A DNA stretch of 64,000 nucleotides from Leuconostoc litchii (GCF_008107645.1 NZ_SDGY01000002.1:42719-106718); one strand, 5' to 3'. Positions 37,570 through 46,646 are shown, counted from the stretch's first letter. Numbers and translations: made by a program. Notes: generated by a model from the letters alone, not told the origin.

Positions 37570-39414
37570 TTATTCTGATAAATGATAGTAATATGTTGAT
37601 ACAGATATATCTGTACGGGCTGCAAATGCTGCTCGTAAACGCAAAGAGTTTTGGTTATGCAAAATATTTTGCCATGGTTGCTTTGGTACAAATTGTGGAA
37701 TTAAAACGGTTACTGAATGGTTTCGCTTCTCTGCTTGTTTTACCACAGCGTCAACAAAACTTAATGACGGCTTAACAATTGAACGATAAGATGAATGAAT
37801 ATCAACATAACGTACATCGGGAAAGTCTAATTTGAATTGATTTGAAGTTTTTAATTCTTTTTTAGGATTAACATCAAAACTAACATGCATCGCCACAACA
37901 TAGTCACCAATAGACTGAGCATAATCTATCGCTTCCATAGTTACTTTAGTAATATTTGAAACTAAAACAATGACCGTAGCGCCATCGTAATGGTGGCGTT
38001 CAGCATTATCATTTTTGAGATATTGTAAACGTAATTGTTTTCCAATACTCATATAATGATGCTTAATTTTCAAAAACATAAATAAAACGATTGGCATAAT
38101 TAATAAATATGGCCACACATGTTCAATGCGCGTCGCAAAAAGCGTAATCACTAAAACAGCAGAAATAAAGGCGCCAACAAAATTAATAATCGCTTTAACT
38201 AACCATTTTTGTGGCTTTTTACGCCACCAATGAATAATCATTCCTGATTGCGATAAGGTAAATGGTACAAAAACACCTACGGCATATAATGGAATCAAAG
38301 CATCTGTTGAACCGTGGAAAATCATTAATAAGATTATAGCCCCAAAAGCCAGTGAAAGAATACCGTTTGAATAGCCCAATCGATCACCTTTATCCATGTA
38401 AAGGTGTGGTAAGTATTTATCACGTGCCAAATTTAAGGCAAGCATTGGAAAAGCCGAAAAACCAGTGTTAGCTGCCACAGCTAAAATCATAGCTGTAGCC
38501 AATTGAACAATATAAAAACCAATATTGTAACCACCAAAAGTTGTCGCAGCAATTTGTGATAGAACTGTCGACTTACTATTTGGCATGATCCCTAACCAAT
38601 AACTTAAAAAGGTAATACCACCAAAGAATAGTGCCAAAATTGCCGCCATAGTAGCAAGTGTTGCTGCTGCATGCTTTTCTTTTGGTTCCTTAAAATTAGG
38701 TACGGCATTTGAAATGGCTTCAACACCTGTTAATGATGATGAACCACTTGAAAATGCGCGCATAAACAAAACAAGCGATAACCCGCCAAAACTTGTACCA
38801 ACCTTTGCCGCAGCATGATAAGGTAACTGTCCAGTTATGGCCTGGACAACACCCCAAGCAATCATTACTGCTAGTACAATAATAAAGAAATACACAGGTA
38901 CCATTAGGAAGTTAGCACTTTCACGCAATCCACGTAAATTCATTCCAGTCAGCAATAAGACAATAACAACTGATAACGGAACTGTAAATGGTAAAATGGC
39001 AGGAAATGCAGCTGTAATAGCATCAGCTGCAGCTGATGCCGAAACAGCCACTGTCAACATATAATCGACAAGTAGAGAACCGCCAGCAATTAAACCAGCT
39101 TTAGCGCCCCAATTTTCACTGGCAACCGCATAGGCACCCCCACCAGATGGATAAGCATGAATAATTTGTCGATAGCTCATAACAATGGCAGCTAATAGAA
39201 CCAATACAAGTAGTGCTATTGGCAACTGTAGCCACAAAGCAACTGCTCCTGCGGCTAGTAAAGCAGTCGTAATAGATTCAGTACCGTACGCAACTGAAGA
39301 TAAAGCATCAGAAGACAGTAGTGCCAAAGCCTTTGTTTTGGATAGCGATTGTCCACCCTCATCAAGTGTTTTTAATGGCTTTCCAATCAAAGTTCGTTTG
39401 ATATTTTCAAACAT
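37570..39414 (-). CDS. kimA: KimA-like APC-superfamily potassium importer
   Basis: 614 residues. It follows Bacillus subtilis KimA (YdaO) over its length: IKRTLIGKPLKTLDEGGQ start region, LSSDALSSVAYGTE near residue 34, SYRQIIHAYPSGGGAYAVASEN near residue 82, AFSSGSSSLTGVEAISNAVPNFK and a C-terminal cytosolic domain with HSSYRSIVKPSLSFVDAV. KimA is a K+/H+ symporter inhibited by c-di-AMP. Older annotation would say amino acid permease. No c-di-AMP riboswitch is visible in the 100 nt between the start and the upstream terminator. Confidence 0.82.
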   Translation of the reverse strand: MFENIKRTLIGKPLKTLDEGGQSLSKTKALALLSSDALSSVAYGTESITTALLAAGAVALWLQLPIALLVLVLLAAIVMSYRQIIHAYPSGGGAYAVASENWGAKAGLIAGGSLLVDYMLTVAVSASAAADAITAAFPAILPFTVPLSVVIVLLLTGMNLRGLRESANFLMVPVYFFIIVLAVMIAWGVVQAITGQLPYHAAAKVGTSFGGLSLVLFMRAFSSGSSSLTGVEAISNAVPNFKEPKEKHAAATLATMAAILALFFGGITFLSYWLGIMPNSKSTVLSQIAATTFGGYNIGFYIVQLATAMILAVAANTGFSAFPMLALNLARDKYLPHLYMDKGDRLGYSNGILSLAFGAIILLMIFHGSTDALIPLYAVGVFVPFTLSQSGMIIHWWRKKPQKWLVKAIINFVGAFISAVLVITLFATRIEHVWPYLLIMPIVLFMFLKIKHHYMSIGKQLRLQYLKNDNAERHHYDGATVIVLVSNITKVTMEAIDYAQSIGDYVVAMHVSFDVNPKKELKTSNQFKLDFPDVRYVDIHSSYRSIVKPSLSFVDAVVKQAEKRNHSVTVLIPQFVPKQPWQNILHNQNSLRLRAAFAARTDISVSTYYYHLSE

Positions 39415-39473
39415 ATCGTTTCTCTCAATACAATTATTTATTACTCAACATATTCTACGCCATTTTGTGTAGT

Positions 39474-39500
39474 AAAAAAAGCCGTCTATATGACGACTTC
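39474..39500 (-). terminator. Rho-independent terminator of the second PF13303 gene
   Basis: AGTCGTC / GACGGCT stem (one G-T pair), ATAT loop and T7 in the minus direction. Confidence 0.82.
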
Positions 39501-39513
39501 ATGACAAATTTAT

Positions 39514-40644
39514 TTAGACAACATCTAAATGTAAATCGTTTTTCTTTGTTTTACCAAGCTTCTTCAAAGCATAGTAAAATACAAGACCAGCTAATGTTGG
39601 CACAACTACTCCGAAGATCACCATTAAGGCAAAACCACGTGGATCAGTTGTTGCCAACGCAATTGGTGCGATAAATCCATTTAGTCCTAAACCAGCAATG
39701 GCATAAGGCACTTTAAAGTCGAAGAAACCAACAGCCAATACAGCTGAGATACCAGCAATAACAGCTGGACCAAAAAGCAATAATGGGCTTTTCAATAAAT
39801 TAGGGAATTGCACTTTTGGTGTGACAATTACTTGTGCCAAGTTCGCACCCAAATCATTTTGCTTCCACCCCATAGCTGTATACATTACAAATCCTGCAGT
39901 TGTACCAACCAAAGCTGCTCCACCTGACAATGGATCCAACATAACAGCAATTGCTAAAGCTGCAGATGATGCTGGCGTCATCAAGAATAAAAACCAAACA
40001 ACAGCAACAACAAAGGCACCTAGGAACGGATTAATTTTCATTGTAGAAGCAAGTTCTTCAGAAACCCAATTTAAGAAAGGTGTTGTAACAGAAGCAGTAG
40101 CTAAACCGAAGAATGTCCCTACTAGTACAGCTCCTAACGGAACTAACATCATATCTAACGGTGTTTTCCCAGTTAACCAATTACCAACTAATACTGCAAC
40201 TAAGGCTGCTAATACGGCTGATACAGGTTGTCCAGAGGTCATGACCAATGAACCAGCAGCCTGATCAGCAACCCATCCGGTAGCTGTGTGCGTTGCTGGC
40301 GCAACAGCTGAAGTAAAATAAACAGCATTTGATCCCACCGTTGCAGCAATCAAAGCCGCTCCTGTTGTCAAAATATTTGCTCGCATCATCATCGCAATAC
40401 CAACGCCTAAAGCTGGTGCCAACATCTTTTGACCCATTAAACCGGCTTGGATTAACGGCGTGTAATGAAAAATATTTCCAATTGATGACATCAAAAGTCC
40501 CATACCAAGAACCGCCAAAATGGCATTTGAAATTCCTTGTGAAACATCGAAAACAACTTCGCTCATCTTACGTGGCTGTGCTTTCATATCACTTACTGTT
40601 TTGGCCTCTTCTTTGGCCGGTGTTGCAGACAATGGTGCATCCAT
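39514..40644 (-). CDS. PF13303-type membrane protein annotated as PTS sugar transporter EIIC, behind an attenuator
   Basis: 376 residues with about ten hydrophobic segments, in the same family as the protein at 1387-2625 (shared GQPVSAVLAALVAVLVGNWLTGKTP-like region and PSSSAALAIAV-type loop). No PTS phosphorylation site and no IIA/IIB partner. The start at 40644 follows AGGAGG; the longer frame reaching 40719 runs through the terminator hairpin and is rejected. It lies behind a leader ORF rich in Ile and Val plus a terminator, which suggests that it handles branched-chain amino acids or a related compound; that is inference. Confidence 0.72.
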   Translation of the reverse strand: MDAPLSATPAKEEAKTVSDMKAQPRKMSEVVFDVSQGISNAILAVLGMGLLMSSIGNIFHYTPLIQAGLMGQKMLAPALGVGIAMMMRANILTTGAALIAATVGSNAVYFTSAVAPATHTATGWVADQAAGSLVMTSGQPVSAVLAALVAVLVGNWLTGKTPLDMMLVPLGAVLVGTFFGLATASVTTPFLNWVSEELASTMKINPFLGAFVVAVVWFLFLMTPASSAALAIAVMLDPLSGGAALVGTTAGFVMYTAMGWKQNDLGANLAQVIVTPKVQFPNLLKSPLLLFGPAVIAGISAVLAVGFFDFKVPYAIAGLGLNGFIAPIALATTDPRGFALMVIFGVVVPTLAGLVFYYALKKLGKTKKNDLHLDVV

Positions 40645-40701
40645 GGTACTATCCTCCTGTATTATGAACAATAATTTATTTAACGATTGTGACAAAATTA
40701 T

Positions 40702-40740
40702 AAGAAAAAAAGGAAGCACTAGATATACTAGCGCTTCCTA
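40702..40740 (-). terminator. Attenuator terminator upstream of the PF13303 gene
   Basis: AGGAAGCGCTAG / CTAGTGCTTCCT stem (one mismatch/wobble), 5-nt loop and T7 in the minus direction, placed in the 5' leader about 60 nt before the gene start. A second hairpin GCCAGCCTT / AAGGCTGGC (40771-40793) precedes it. Confidence 0.82.
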
Positions 40741-40818
40741 AAGTATGTCGAAAAAATTCAACAACTCCACGCCAGCCTTTTTTCAAGGCTGGCATCAAAA
40801 AGTAGACCAACCGAGAAG

Positions 40819-40884
40819 TCAAATAATAATGACGACGTTGATCTTAATGACTTGTGTGAAGTTAGTTGAATTTAGACTTTTCAT
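40819..40884 (-). CDS. Ile/Val-rich leader peptide (21 residues)
   Basis: ATG at 40884 follows AAAGGGAAAAG. The peptide begins MKSLNSTNFTQ and ends VIKINVVIII followed by TGA: seven of the last ten codons are Val or Ile. It lies about 30 nt downstream of the promoter -10 and is followed by two hairpins and an intrinsic terminator. The nine bases AAATTCAAC inside the ORF (minus strand, 40865-40873) are complementary to GTTGAATTT between the two hairpins (40754-40762). This is the layout of ribosome-mediated attenuation responding to Ile/Val supply. Confidence 0.65.
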   Translation of the reverse strand: MKSLNSTNFTQVIKINVVIII

Positions 40885-40914
40885 AATAATCTTTTCCCTT
40901 TAGTTAATAAAATT

Positions 40915-40943
40915 ATTATGACACGGGAAAACATAAATGTCAA
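40915..40943 (-). promoter_or_regulatory. Promoter of the leader peptide-PF13303 unit
   Basis: Minus-strand TTGACA (40938-40943), 17-bp spacer, CATAAT (40915-40920). Transcription would start about 20 nt before the leader ATG. Confidence 0.8.
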
Positions 40944-41063
40944 TAGTCTAATTTTATTAATCATAAACACATTTAACAAAATTAAAACCATTTCTATAGA
41001 CGTAAACTATTTTTCTAAAATTCCTTTATAATGAAATAATACGATTATTTAGGGGGAAATAAC

Positions 41064-42059
41064 ATGAATCTATTAGAAACAATCCAGAAACGTATCCCGT
41101 ATAGATATGGTGTCTTACTAGTCATTATTTTATTAATTATTGGCTTGAAACAATTTATGCCTTTATTATTATTAACGATTATTTTTGCTTATTTAGCAAT
41201 GAGTGTGGCTAAACCCGTAGCTAAATTTTTAAAAATTTCACGAACCTTATCTATTGCATTAGTCTATATTGTCTTTGTTACTGTTGTGGCCCTAGCAATT
41301 GAGCATGGTGCCTCAACATTAATTCAACAAATCAAAAGTATGGTTACTTTAGCCATGCGCTGGAATTGGCAAGATAATACATTATTGCAGGATATTTATA
41401 AAAATGTAAATCAATATACTTCTTTCTTCAACAGTAATCACTTAATTTCAGAAAGTTTATCGCAATTAAATCATATTGGTCATATTATATATCAACTAGT
41501 ATTAGCCTTATTATTTAGTTTTATATTCAGCATGACCTATCCAAAATTAAGATTATGGAGTATGAACTTTCTTCATAGTCCATTCAAAAAATTTTTTGGT
41601 GAATTTTATATAATCGTGCATCGTTTTATTATTATTTTAGGTAAATTATTTGAAATTCAATTAATTATTTGCATGATTAATACAACGCTAATGTTCTTTG
41701 TGCTAACATTTCTTCATTTCCCTTACCTATTAGGGTTCACCATTTTAATTTTTGTTCTTGGCTTAATACCAGTGTTCGGTGTCATTATCTCGTTAATCCC
41801 ACTAACTATTACAGCCTTTATTATTGGAGACTGGAACACCGTCATCATTATTATTATCGCCGTTGCATTAATTCATTTGTTTGAATCTTATTTTTTGCAT
41901 CCTCATTTAATGTCACAAAAAACACATATGCCAATTTTAATTATTTTATTAAACTTAATTATTATGGAACATTTCTTTAGTGTCTGGGGACTAATCATTG
42001 GTCTACCAATACTAACTTTCTTACTTGATTTTTTTCAAATACAAAAATTTAATCAATAA
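41064..42059 (+). CDS. AI-2E/PerM family membrane protein
   Basis: 331 residues with about seven to eight transmembrane helices; the family marks are the paired helices with FAYLAMSVAKPVAKFL near residue 38, the central amphipathic region with FLHSPFKKFFGEFYIIVHRF, and C-terminal LGLIPVFGVIISLIPL and LHPHLMSQKTHMP. Members include AI-2 exporter candidates and Na+/H+ antiporters, so the substrate is open. AGGGGGAAA precedes the ATG. A luxS gene occurs 10 kb away but in a different unit. Confidence 0.85.
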   Translation: MNLLETIQKRIPYRYGVLLVIILLIIGLKQFMPLLLLTIIFAYLAMSVAKPVAKFLKISRTLSIALVYIVFVTVVALAIEHGASTLIQQIKSMVTLAMRWNWQDNTLLQDIYKNVNQYTSFFNSNHLISESLSQLNHIGHIIYQLVLALLFSFIFSMTYPKLRLWSMNFLHSPFKKFFGEFYIIVHRFIIILGKLFEIQLIICMINTTLMFFVLTFLHFPYLLGFTILIFVLGLIPVFGVIISLIPLTITAFIIGDWNTVIIIIIAVALIHLFESYFLHPHLMSQKTHMPILIILLNLIIMEHFFSVWGLIIGLPILTFLLDFFQIQKFNQ

Positions 42060-42092
42060 AAAAGGCGATCAAACTATTGATCGCCTTTTTTA
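42057..42092. terminator. Bidirectional terminator
   Basis: AAAGGCGATCAA / TTGATCGCCTTT 12-bp stem with a 4-nt loop, A and T tracts on both sides, shared by the AI-2E-family gene and metE. Confidence 0.92.
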
Positions 42093-42093
42093 T

Positions 42094-44382
42094 TTATAAT
42101 TCAGCAAGCACGATATTACGAGCTTCTTCCAAATTTTTTAGTGCTTCGAGTGTTTGTTCTTCATTACGGGTTTTTAAACCACAATCTGGATTAACCCAGA
42201 ATTGTTTATGATCGATTACCTTCAAACCACGACGAATATTGTCAGTAATTTCTTTAACAGACGGGATACGAGGCGAATGAATATCATAAACCCCTAAACC
42301 TATTTGTTTATCATACTGTGCATCTTCAAATGCTGAAATGATTTCACCATGTGAACGTGAAGTTTCAATAGAAATCACATCAGCATCTAATCCGGAAATT
42401 GTACTGATAATATCTTCAAAATCTGAATAACACATATGCGTATGAATCTGTGTTTCATCACGCACTCCTGTAGTTGTAATTTTAAATGAGTATATGGCTT
42501 CATCTAAATAATTTTGCCAATTGCGTTGTTTTAATGGTAATCCTTCACGCAAAGCAGGTTCGTCAACTTGAATAATCTTAATACCAGCTTTTTCTAAATT
42601 AATCACTTCTTGGCGCAAAGCTAAAGCTATTTGATTTTGAACTGTAGCTCGAGAAATATCATCACGCACAAACGACCAATTGATAATCGTCAATGGTGCA
42701 GTAAGCATTCCTTTCACAGGTTTACTAGTCTGTGCTTGTGCAAAAGCAGATTCTTTAACAGTAATTGGTTCAGTATAGGCAACATCTCCAAAGATAACTG
42801 GTGGCCGAACGCCACGCGATCCATAGGATTGAACCCAACCATTTTGCGTGGCAAAGAAACCAGCTAATTTTTGCCCAAAGTACTCCACCATGTCAGTACG
42901 CTCAAATTCACCGTGGACAAGAACATCTAAATCAATATCTTCTTGTAGCTGAATCCAACGCTTTGTTTCTGACGCAATAAAGTCATTATATTGTTTATCA
43001 GACAAATCACCTTTACGCCACGCTGCTCGCTTAGCCCGAACTTCTGATGATTGTGGGAATGACCCAATCGTAGTAGTTGGTAGTAGTGGTAAGTGCAAAT
43101 TGTCTTGTTGCTTCTTCGAACGTTCAGAATATTTTGAATGACGTTCAAAATGTTCCTTTGACAGATGCTTAATGGCTTCTTGAACATTTTTATTATTACG
43201 AGCTTGTGAATCATTCAATGCTTTTATATCGTCTGCGTTCTTAATAAATTCTGCTGATACGTCATTACCATTTAATTTTTTAGTTAAACTTACCAACTCT
43301 TGTAACTTTTCATCGGCAAATGCTAGACCACCAAATAGCTCAGGACTAGCCTTTGTTTCAAATTTTTTGGTGATAGGTACATGTAGCAAGCTGTTAGAAG
43401 GTTGTAACCATAGCTTTGGTGCAAATGTATGTAATTCTTCCGCTAGACTAGCCTTTTCTTGCAAATTAGCTACCCAAATATTATGACCGTCAATTAATCC
43501 AGCTACCAAAATCTTATCATCTGGGAATCCAAACTGACGAATATTGTTCAAGTTTTCACCCTTTCCATGAACAAAATCTAAGCCAATTGCCTGTACAGGC
43601 AATTTTACTACTTTCTGATAAGGGTCAATCGAATCAAAATAAGTTTGTAATTCAATATTTAACTTTGGTGCTACTTCATGTAAGTATTTAGTGGCGCGAT
43701 AATAAGGCTTTATATCATCATCCTTTTCAGTTTTTACCAGCGTTGGTTCATCTAATTGAACCCATTTAACCCCAGCATTTTGTAATTCCTCAAATACTTG
43801 TCCATAGAGTGGCAAAATTTGGTCTAATAATTGATTAATATCTTTCTCAGATTCAACATATTCACCATTCAATTTTCCTAGCTTGATCAACGTCACAGGG
43901 CCAACAATAACTGGCTTACCGTCGATTCCTAATTCATTTTTAGCTTCCTGCCAATATTTTAGCCAACGATTTTCTAACAAACGTGGCTCTGTGTTATCAA
44001 ATTCAGGAACAGTATAATGATAATTAATATTAAACCATTTTGTCATATCGGCAGCCACATTATCTTTATCACCACGGGCCACTGCATAATATTCGTCTAG
44101 GGTTAGCGGACGTTTATAATTACCAAATCTTGTTGGAATCAGATTAAATGCAGCTGTTGTATCTAGCACATGATCATAATTCGAATTATCAGCAACTGGG
44201 ATAATATCTATTCCAAATTCAATTTGCTTTTTTAAATTCTCTAGTCGCAAAGATTTAGATGTTTCACTAAATTGCTTTTCATTTATCTTACCTTGCCAGT
44301 AAGATTCAAGTAATTTTTTCCATTCGCGATGTTCACCGAGTCGTGGATAGCCTAAATTTGATGATTTTACTACACTAGTCAT
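42094..44382 (-). CDS. metE: Cobalamin-independent methionine synthase MetE
   Basis: 762 residues, full length. It transfers methyl from 5-methyl-tetrahydropteroyl-triglutamate to homocysteine. N-terminal SNLGYPRLGEHREWKK, linker and C-terminal barrel with TTTIGSFPQSSEVRAKR near residue 435, zinc ligands in HTHMCYSDF near residue 645 and NPDCGLKTR near residue 730. AGGAGAAAA precedes the ATG. Last gene of the T-box unit with metF, separated from it by a 32-codon ORF. Confidence 0.98.
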   Translation of the reverse strand: MTSVVKSSNLGYPRLGEHREWKKLLESYWQGKINEKQFSETSKSLRLENLKKQIEFGIDIIPVADNSNYDHVLDTTAAFNLIPTRFGNYKRPLTLDEYYAVARGDKDNVAADMTKWFNINYHYTVPEFDNTEPRLLENRWLKYWQEAKNELGIDGKPVIVGPVTLIKLGKLNGEYVESEKDINQLLDQILPLYGQVFEELQNAGVKWVQLDEPTLVKTEKDDDIKPYYRATKYLHEVAPKLNIELQTYFDSIDPYQKVVKLPVQAIGLDFVHGKGENLNNIRQFGFPDDKILVAGLIDGHNIWVANLQEKASLAEELHTFAPKLWLQPSNSLLHVPITKKFETKASPELFGGLAFADEKLQELVSLTKKLNGNDVSAEFIKNADDIKALNDSQARNNKNVQEAIKHLSKEHFERHSKYSERSKKQQDNLHLPLLPTTTIGSFPQSSEVRAKRAAWRKGDLSDKQYNDFIASETKRWIQLQEDIDLDVLVHGEFERTDMVEYFGQKLAGFFATQNGWVQSYGSRGVRPPVIFGDVAYTEPITVKESAFAQAQTSKPVKGMLTAPLTIINWSFVRDDISRATVQNQIALALRQEVINLEKAGIKIIQVDEPALREGLPLKQRNWQNYLDEAIYSFKITTTGVRDETQIHTHMCYSDFEDIISTISGLDADVISIETSRSHGEIISAFEDAQYDKQIGLGVYDIHSPRIPSVKEITDNIRRGLKVIDHKQFWVNPDCGLKTRNEEQTLEALKNLEEARNIVLAEL

Positions 44383-44429
44383 ATTTTTCTCCTATTTTTC
44401 TCAAAAGTGCTGGCAACTAAAAGAAAAAT

Positions 44430-44528
44430 TCACCTGAATCTATCGACAGAACCGCTACCAGTAAGAAAAACGGCCGTCAAATTTTTATCGGCATGTAAAT
44501 AATAAACTTTTCGGCAGGCTATTTTCAT
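44430..44528 (-). CDS. Conserved small ORF A in front of metE (32 residues)
   Basis: ATG at 44528 follows AAAGAAGAAA. The peptide starts MKIACRKVYYLHADKN and shares KVYYLHADK, TAV, L, GSG and VD with the small ORF in front of metF; 18 of 23 aligned residues are identical. Eight codons differ only at the third base, which points to selection on the peptide. It begins 27 nt after the metF stop and ends 47 nt before metE. I recognise no known family. A leader peptide or a small functional protein are both possible. Confidence 0.6.
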   Translation of the reverse strand: MKIACRKVYYLHADKNLTAVFLTGSGSVDRFR

Positions 44529-44554
44529 AGATTTCTTCTTTCACTTAATTTTTG

Positions 44555-45448
44555 TTACCTTGTGAGTTTTTTAGATTGAATATACTCATTAATTTTCGGT
44601 AGCATCGTCTTCAAAACTTTTGGTTGATTCATGGCATATAAATGAATGCCATCAACGCCATGATCTAGTAAATCATATATTTGTTGCAGAGCGTATTCCA
44701 TTCCAGCTTCTTGTAAAGCTTCCGGATGATCACCATATTTGTGTACTATCTTCGTGAGTCGAGCCGGTAAGGATGAACCAATCATATATGTAATACGTTC
44801 AACTTGTGCACGACTGATAATTGGCAAAATACCAGCGGATACTGGTACTTTGATGTAGTTTTCTTTCAGAGCTTCTTGCATATTATAAAAAACACTATTA
44901 TCAAAAAATAGTTGTGAAATTAAAAATTCTGTACCATAAATCACTTTTTCTTTGACACCATTTACACTAATTCCTGTTATTGGATTATCAACATGCCCTT
45001 CTGGATAAATGGCCGCACCAACACTAAAACGGCCATCTTGTTTTATCTCTTGGATCAAGTCCTTTGCATATGGATAGTATTCATTCACATAATCAGATGA
45101 TGGTAAATCGCCACGCAACGCAAATATATTTTCAATGCCTGCTAACTTAATTTCAGCAAGATTTTCTTTCAAAAGTTTTGGAGTCTGGTTAACGCCCGTT
45201 AAATTATGTAAGGCTGTGATATCACAATTCTTTTGAATGTAAGAAGCAATCTCTCGTGTTTTTTCATGATTATCACTTCCTCCTGCACCATATGTGACAC
45301 TAATATAATCAACGCCGACATGTTTCAAATCAAGCTCACCTAATGTTTTATACAGTGATTCAATTCCGCCTTCTTTCTTTGGGGGAAATACTTCAAATGA
45401 TAGTACTGGAGCTGGTTTTGTTTTATAGATTTCTACAATCTTAGTCAT
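44555..45448 (-). CDS. metF: Methylenetetrahydrofolate reductase
   Basis: 297 residues, FAD TIM barrel that makes 5-methyl-THF for MetE. LSFEVFPPKKEGG near residue 17, DYISVTYGAGGSDNHEKT near residue 45, FALRGDLP near residue 110 and GVDGIHLYAMNQP at the C-terminus are typical. The start at 45448 follows GAGAGGATAA; the longer frame to 45502 overlaps small ORF B and is rejected. Second gene of the T-box 1 operon. Confidence 0.97.
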   Translation of the reverse strand: MTKIVEIYKTKPAPVLSFEVFPPKKEGGIESLYKTLGELDLKHVGVDYISVTYGAGGSDNHEKTREIASYIQKNCDITALHNLTGVNQTPKLLKENLAEIKLAGIENIFALRGDLPSSDYVNEYYPYAKDLIQEIKQDGRFSVGAAIYPEGHVDNPITGISVNGVKEKVIYGTEFLISQLFFDNSVFYNMQEALKENYIKVPVSAGILPIISRAQVERITYMIGSSLPARLTKIVHKYGDHPEALQEAGMEYALQQIYDLLDHGVDGIHLYAMNQPKVLKTMLPKINEYIQSKKLTR

Positions 45449-45464
45449 AATTATCCTCTCAATT

Positions 45465-45587
45465 TCAGTTATATAAACCAAACTGAGAAAACATAATTGC
45501 ATCTACTGCCCCACTACCATTTAGATAAACTGCTGTTGTAATTTTATCAGCATGCAAATAATAAACTTTTTGATGATTTACCTTCAC
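45465..45587 (-). CDS. Conserved small ORF B in front of metF (40 residues)
   Basis: GTG at 45587 follows the strong AGGAGAAGGCT. The peptide starts MKVNHQKVYYLHADKITTAV and ends with an aromatic tail FSQFGLYN. Residues 7-29 align without gaps to small ORF A. It lies 16 nt before metF and about 45 nt after the T-box terminator, so it is the first gene of the Met-responsive transcript. No transmembrane segment or signal is clear. Function unknown. Confidence 0.65.
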   Translation of the reverse strand: MKVNHQKVYYLHADKITTAVYLNGSGAVDAIMFSQFGLYN

Positions 45588-45631
45588 AGCCTTCTCCTAT
45601 CTGAACTATTTTTTAAAATTTAAAATCAAAA

Positions 45632-45910
45632 TAAAATCCCGCAATCTAAATAAAATTAGATTGCGGGACGATTATTCGTGGTACCACCCGGTATTTATAC
45701 ACTATTTTAGTGCACCTTATGTCATTTTTTAATATTAAAAAAATGAACGTGCTATATCGGACATTAACCGATTACAATTCACATCATAGCAATTAATACG
45801 AGCTCATCATAATAATAACTCCAAGACCATCTTCATGTTTTCACATACTTGTTTTCACCAAATACAAGCTCTCTAAAATGCTCAAGACACTACTCATCTT
45901 TTCATCGTTA
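45632..45910 (-). promoter_or_regulatory. T-box riboswitch 1 (Met) controlling smORF B-metF-smORF A-metE
   Basis: From the 5' end on the minus strand: AAAAGATGAGTA (stem I base), AGAGAG, TTTGGTGAAA distal loop, specifier ATG at 45828-45830 in GAAGATGGTCTTGGAG, T-box ACCGGGTGGTACCACG at 45677-45692, then terminator TCCCGCAATCTAA / TTAGATTGCGGGA (45637-45668) with T tract. The ATG specifier means uncharged tRNA-Met. The promoter probably overlaps the end of the C26 amidase gene. Confidence 0.93.
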
Positions 45911-45924
45911 GTCATATTATTTTT

Positions 45925-46638
45925 TTAAATCTTTTCAACAAATAAATTAAACAATTTTTGCGCATCTGGATTTTTCATAAGCAACATTTCAGGATGCCAT
46001 TGTACGGCATAAATATGTCGTATCTCATCAGAAAATGCCTCTACAACATTATCTGAACTTACAGCATCAATTTGTAACCCATTTGCTAATTTCTTTACTG
46101 CTTGATGATGAAATGAATTTACTAGTGCTTCTTTATCAAACAGATTACTCAACCAGCTTTCACGTTTTAATATTAAGCGATGGGTAGGTATATACCACTT
46201 AGTTGGATATTGATTATGTTTTACAACCAAGTTTTGATACTGACTATTTAAATCCTGGTATAGTGTACCACCCAAAGCTACATTAATAATTTGCAAGCCA
46301 CGACAAATACCCAAAATTGGTTTGTCTTGTTGAATGGCTTCTAGTACTAAGGCTACTTCAAATGCATCACGATCCTGATCCGTCTCATGTAAATTAACAT
46401 GTGGATCTTCACCAAAGTACTCTGGTGAAACATCTTGTCCACCTGCTAATATTAAAGCATCAACAGAATTAATATATTCCTTCGCTAGGCTGGGACTCCC
46501 TATGGGAAATACCATCGGCAATGCTGATGCATCGATAATACCATCTATATAATTCTTTTGGATATAGTCAACATAATTCGTTCCAAAATGAGCATTTGGA
46601 TGAAGAAGATTATTACTTGAAATACCTACTTTTTTCAT
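45925..46638 (-). CDS. Class I glutamine amidotransferase-like hydrolase (peptidase C26)
   Basis: 237 residues. Catalytic Cys in ILGICRGLQIINVALGG near residue 108 and His in YAVQWHPEML near residue 218, with the QDVSPEYFGE and NSFHHQAVK marks of the gamma-glutamyl-GABA hydrolase (PuuD) group. It should cleave gamma-glutamyl amides or peptides; substrate unknown. The frame also opens with GTG at 46650, overlapping the oppA-type stop; the second of two ATGs (46638) has the best spacing from GTGAG. Last gene of T-box 2 operon. Confidence 0.8.
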   Translation of the reverse strand: MKKVGISSNNLLHPNAHFGTNYVDYIQKNYIDGIIDASALPMVFPIGSPSLAKEYINSVDALILAGGQDVSPEYFGEDPHVNLHETDQDRDAFEVALVLEAIQQDKPILGICRGLQIINVALGGTLYQDLNSQYQNLVVKHNQYPTKWYIPTHRLILKRESWLSNLFDKEALVNSFHHQAVKKLANGLQIDAVSSDNVVEAFSDEIRHIYAVQWHPEMLLMKNPDAQKLFNLFVEKI

Positions 46639-46646
46639 CATTTTAC

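Noticed and set aside
39415-39473. c-di-AMP (ydaO) riboswitch before kimA
   Set aside because: Only about 60 nt separate the upstream terminator from the kimA start, too short for that element.
39821-40264. 147-codon open frame on the plus strand
   Set aside because: Antisense shadow of the PF13303 gene; rich in Thr/Ala/Asn as expected from reversed membrane-protein codons.
40645-40943. T-box or other known riboswitch upstream of the second PF13303 gene
   Set aside because: There is no T-box core sequence or AGTA/GGTG arrangement as in the three real T-boxes; the leader-peptide reading fits better.
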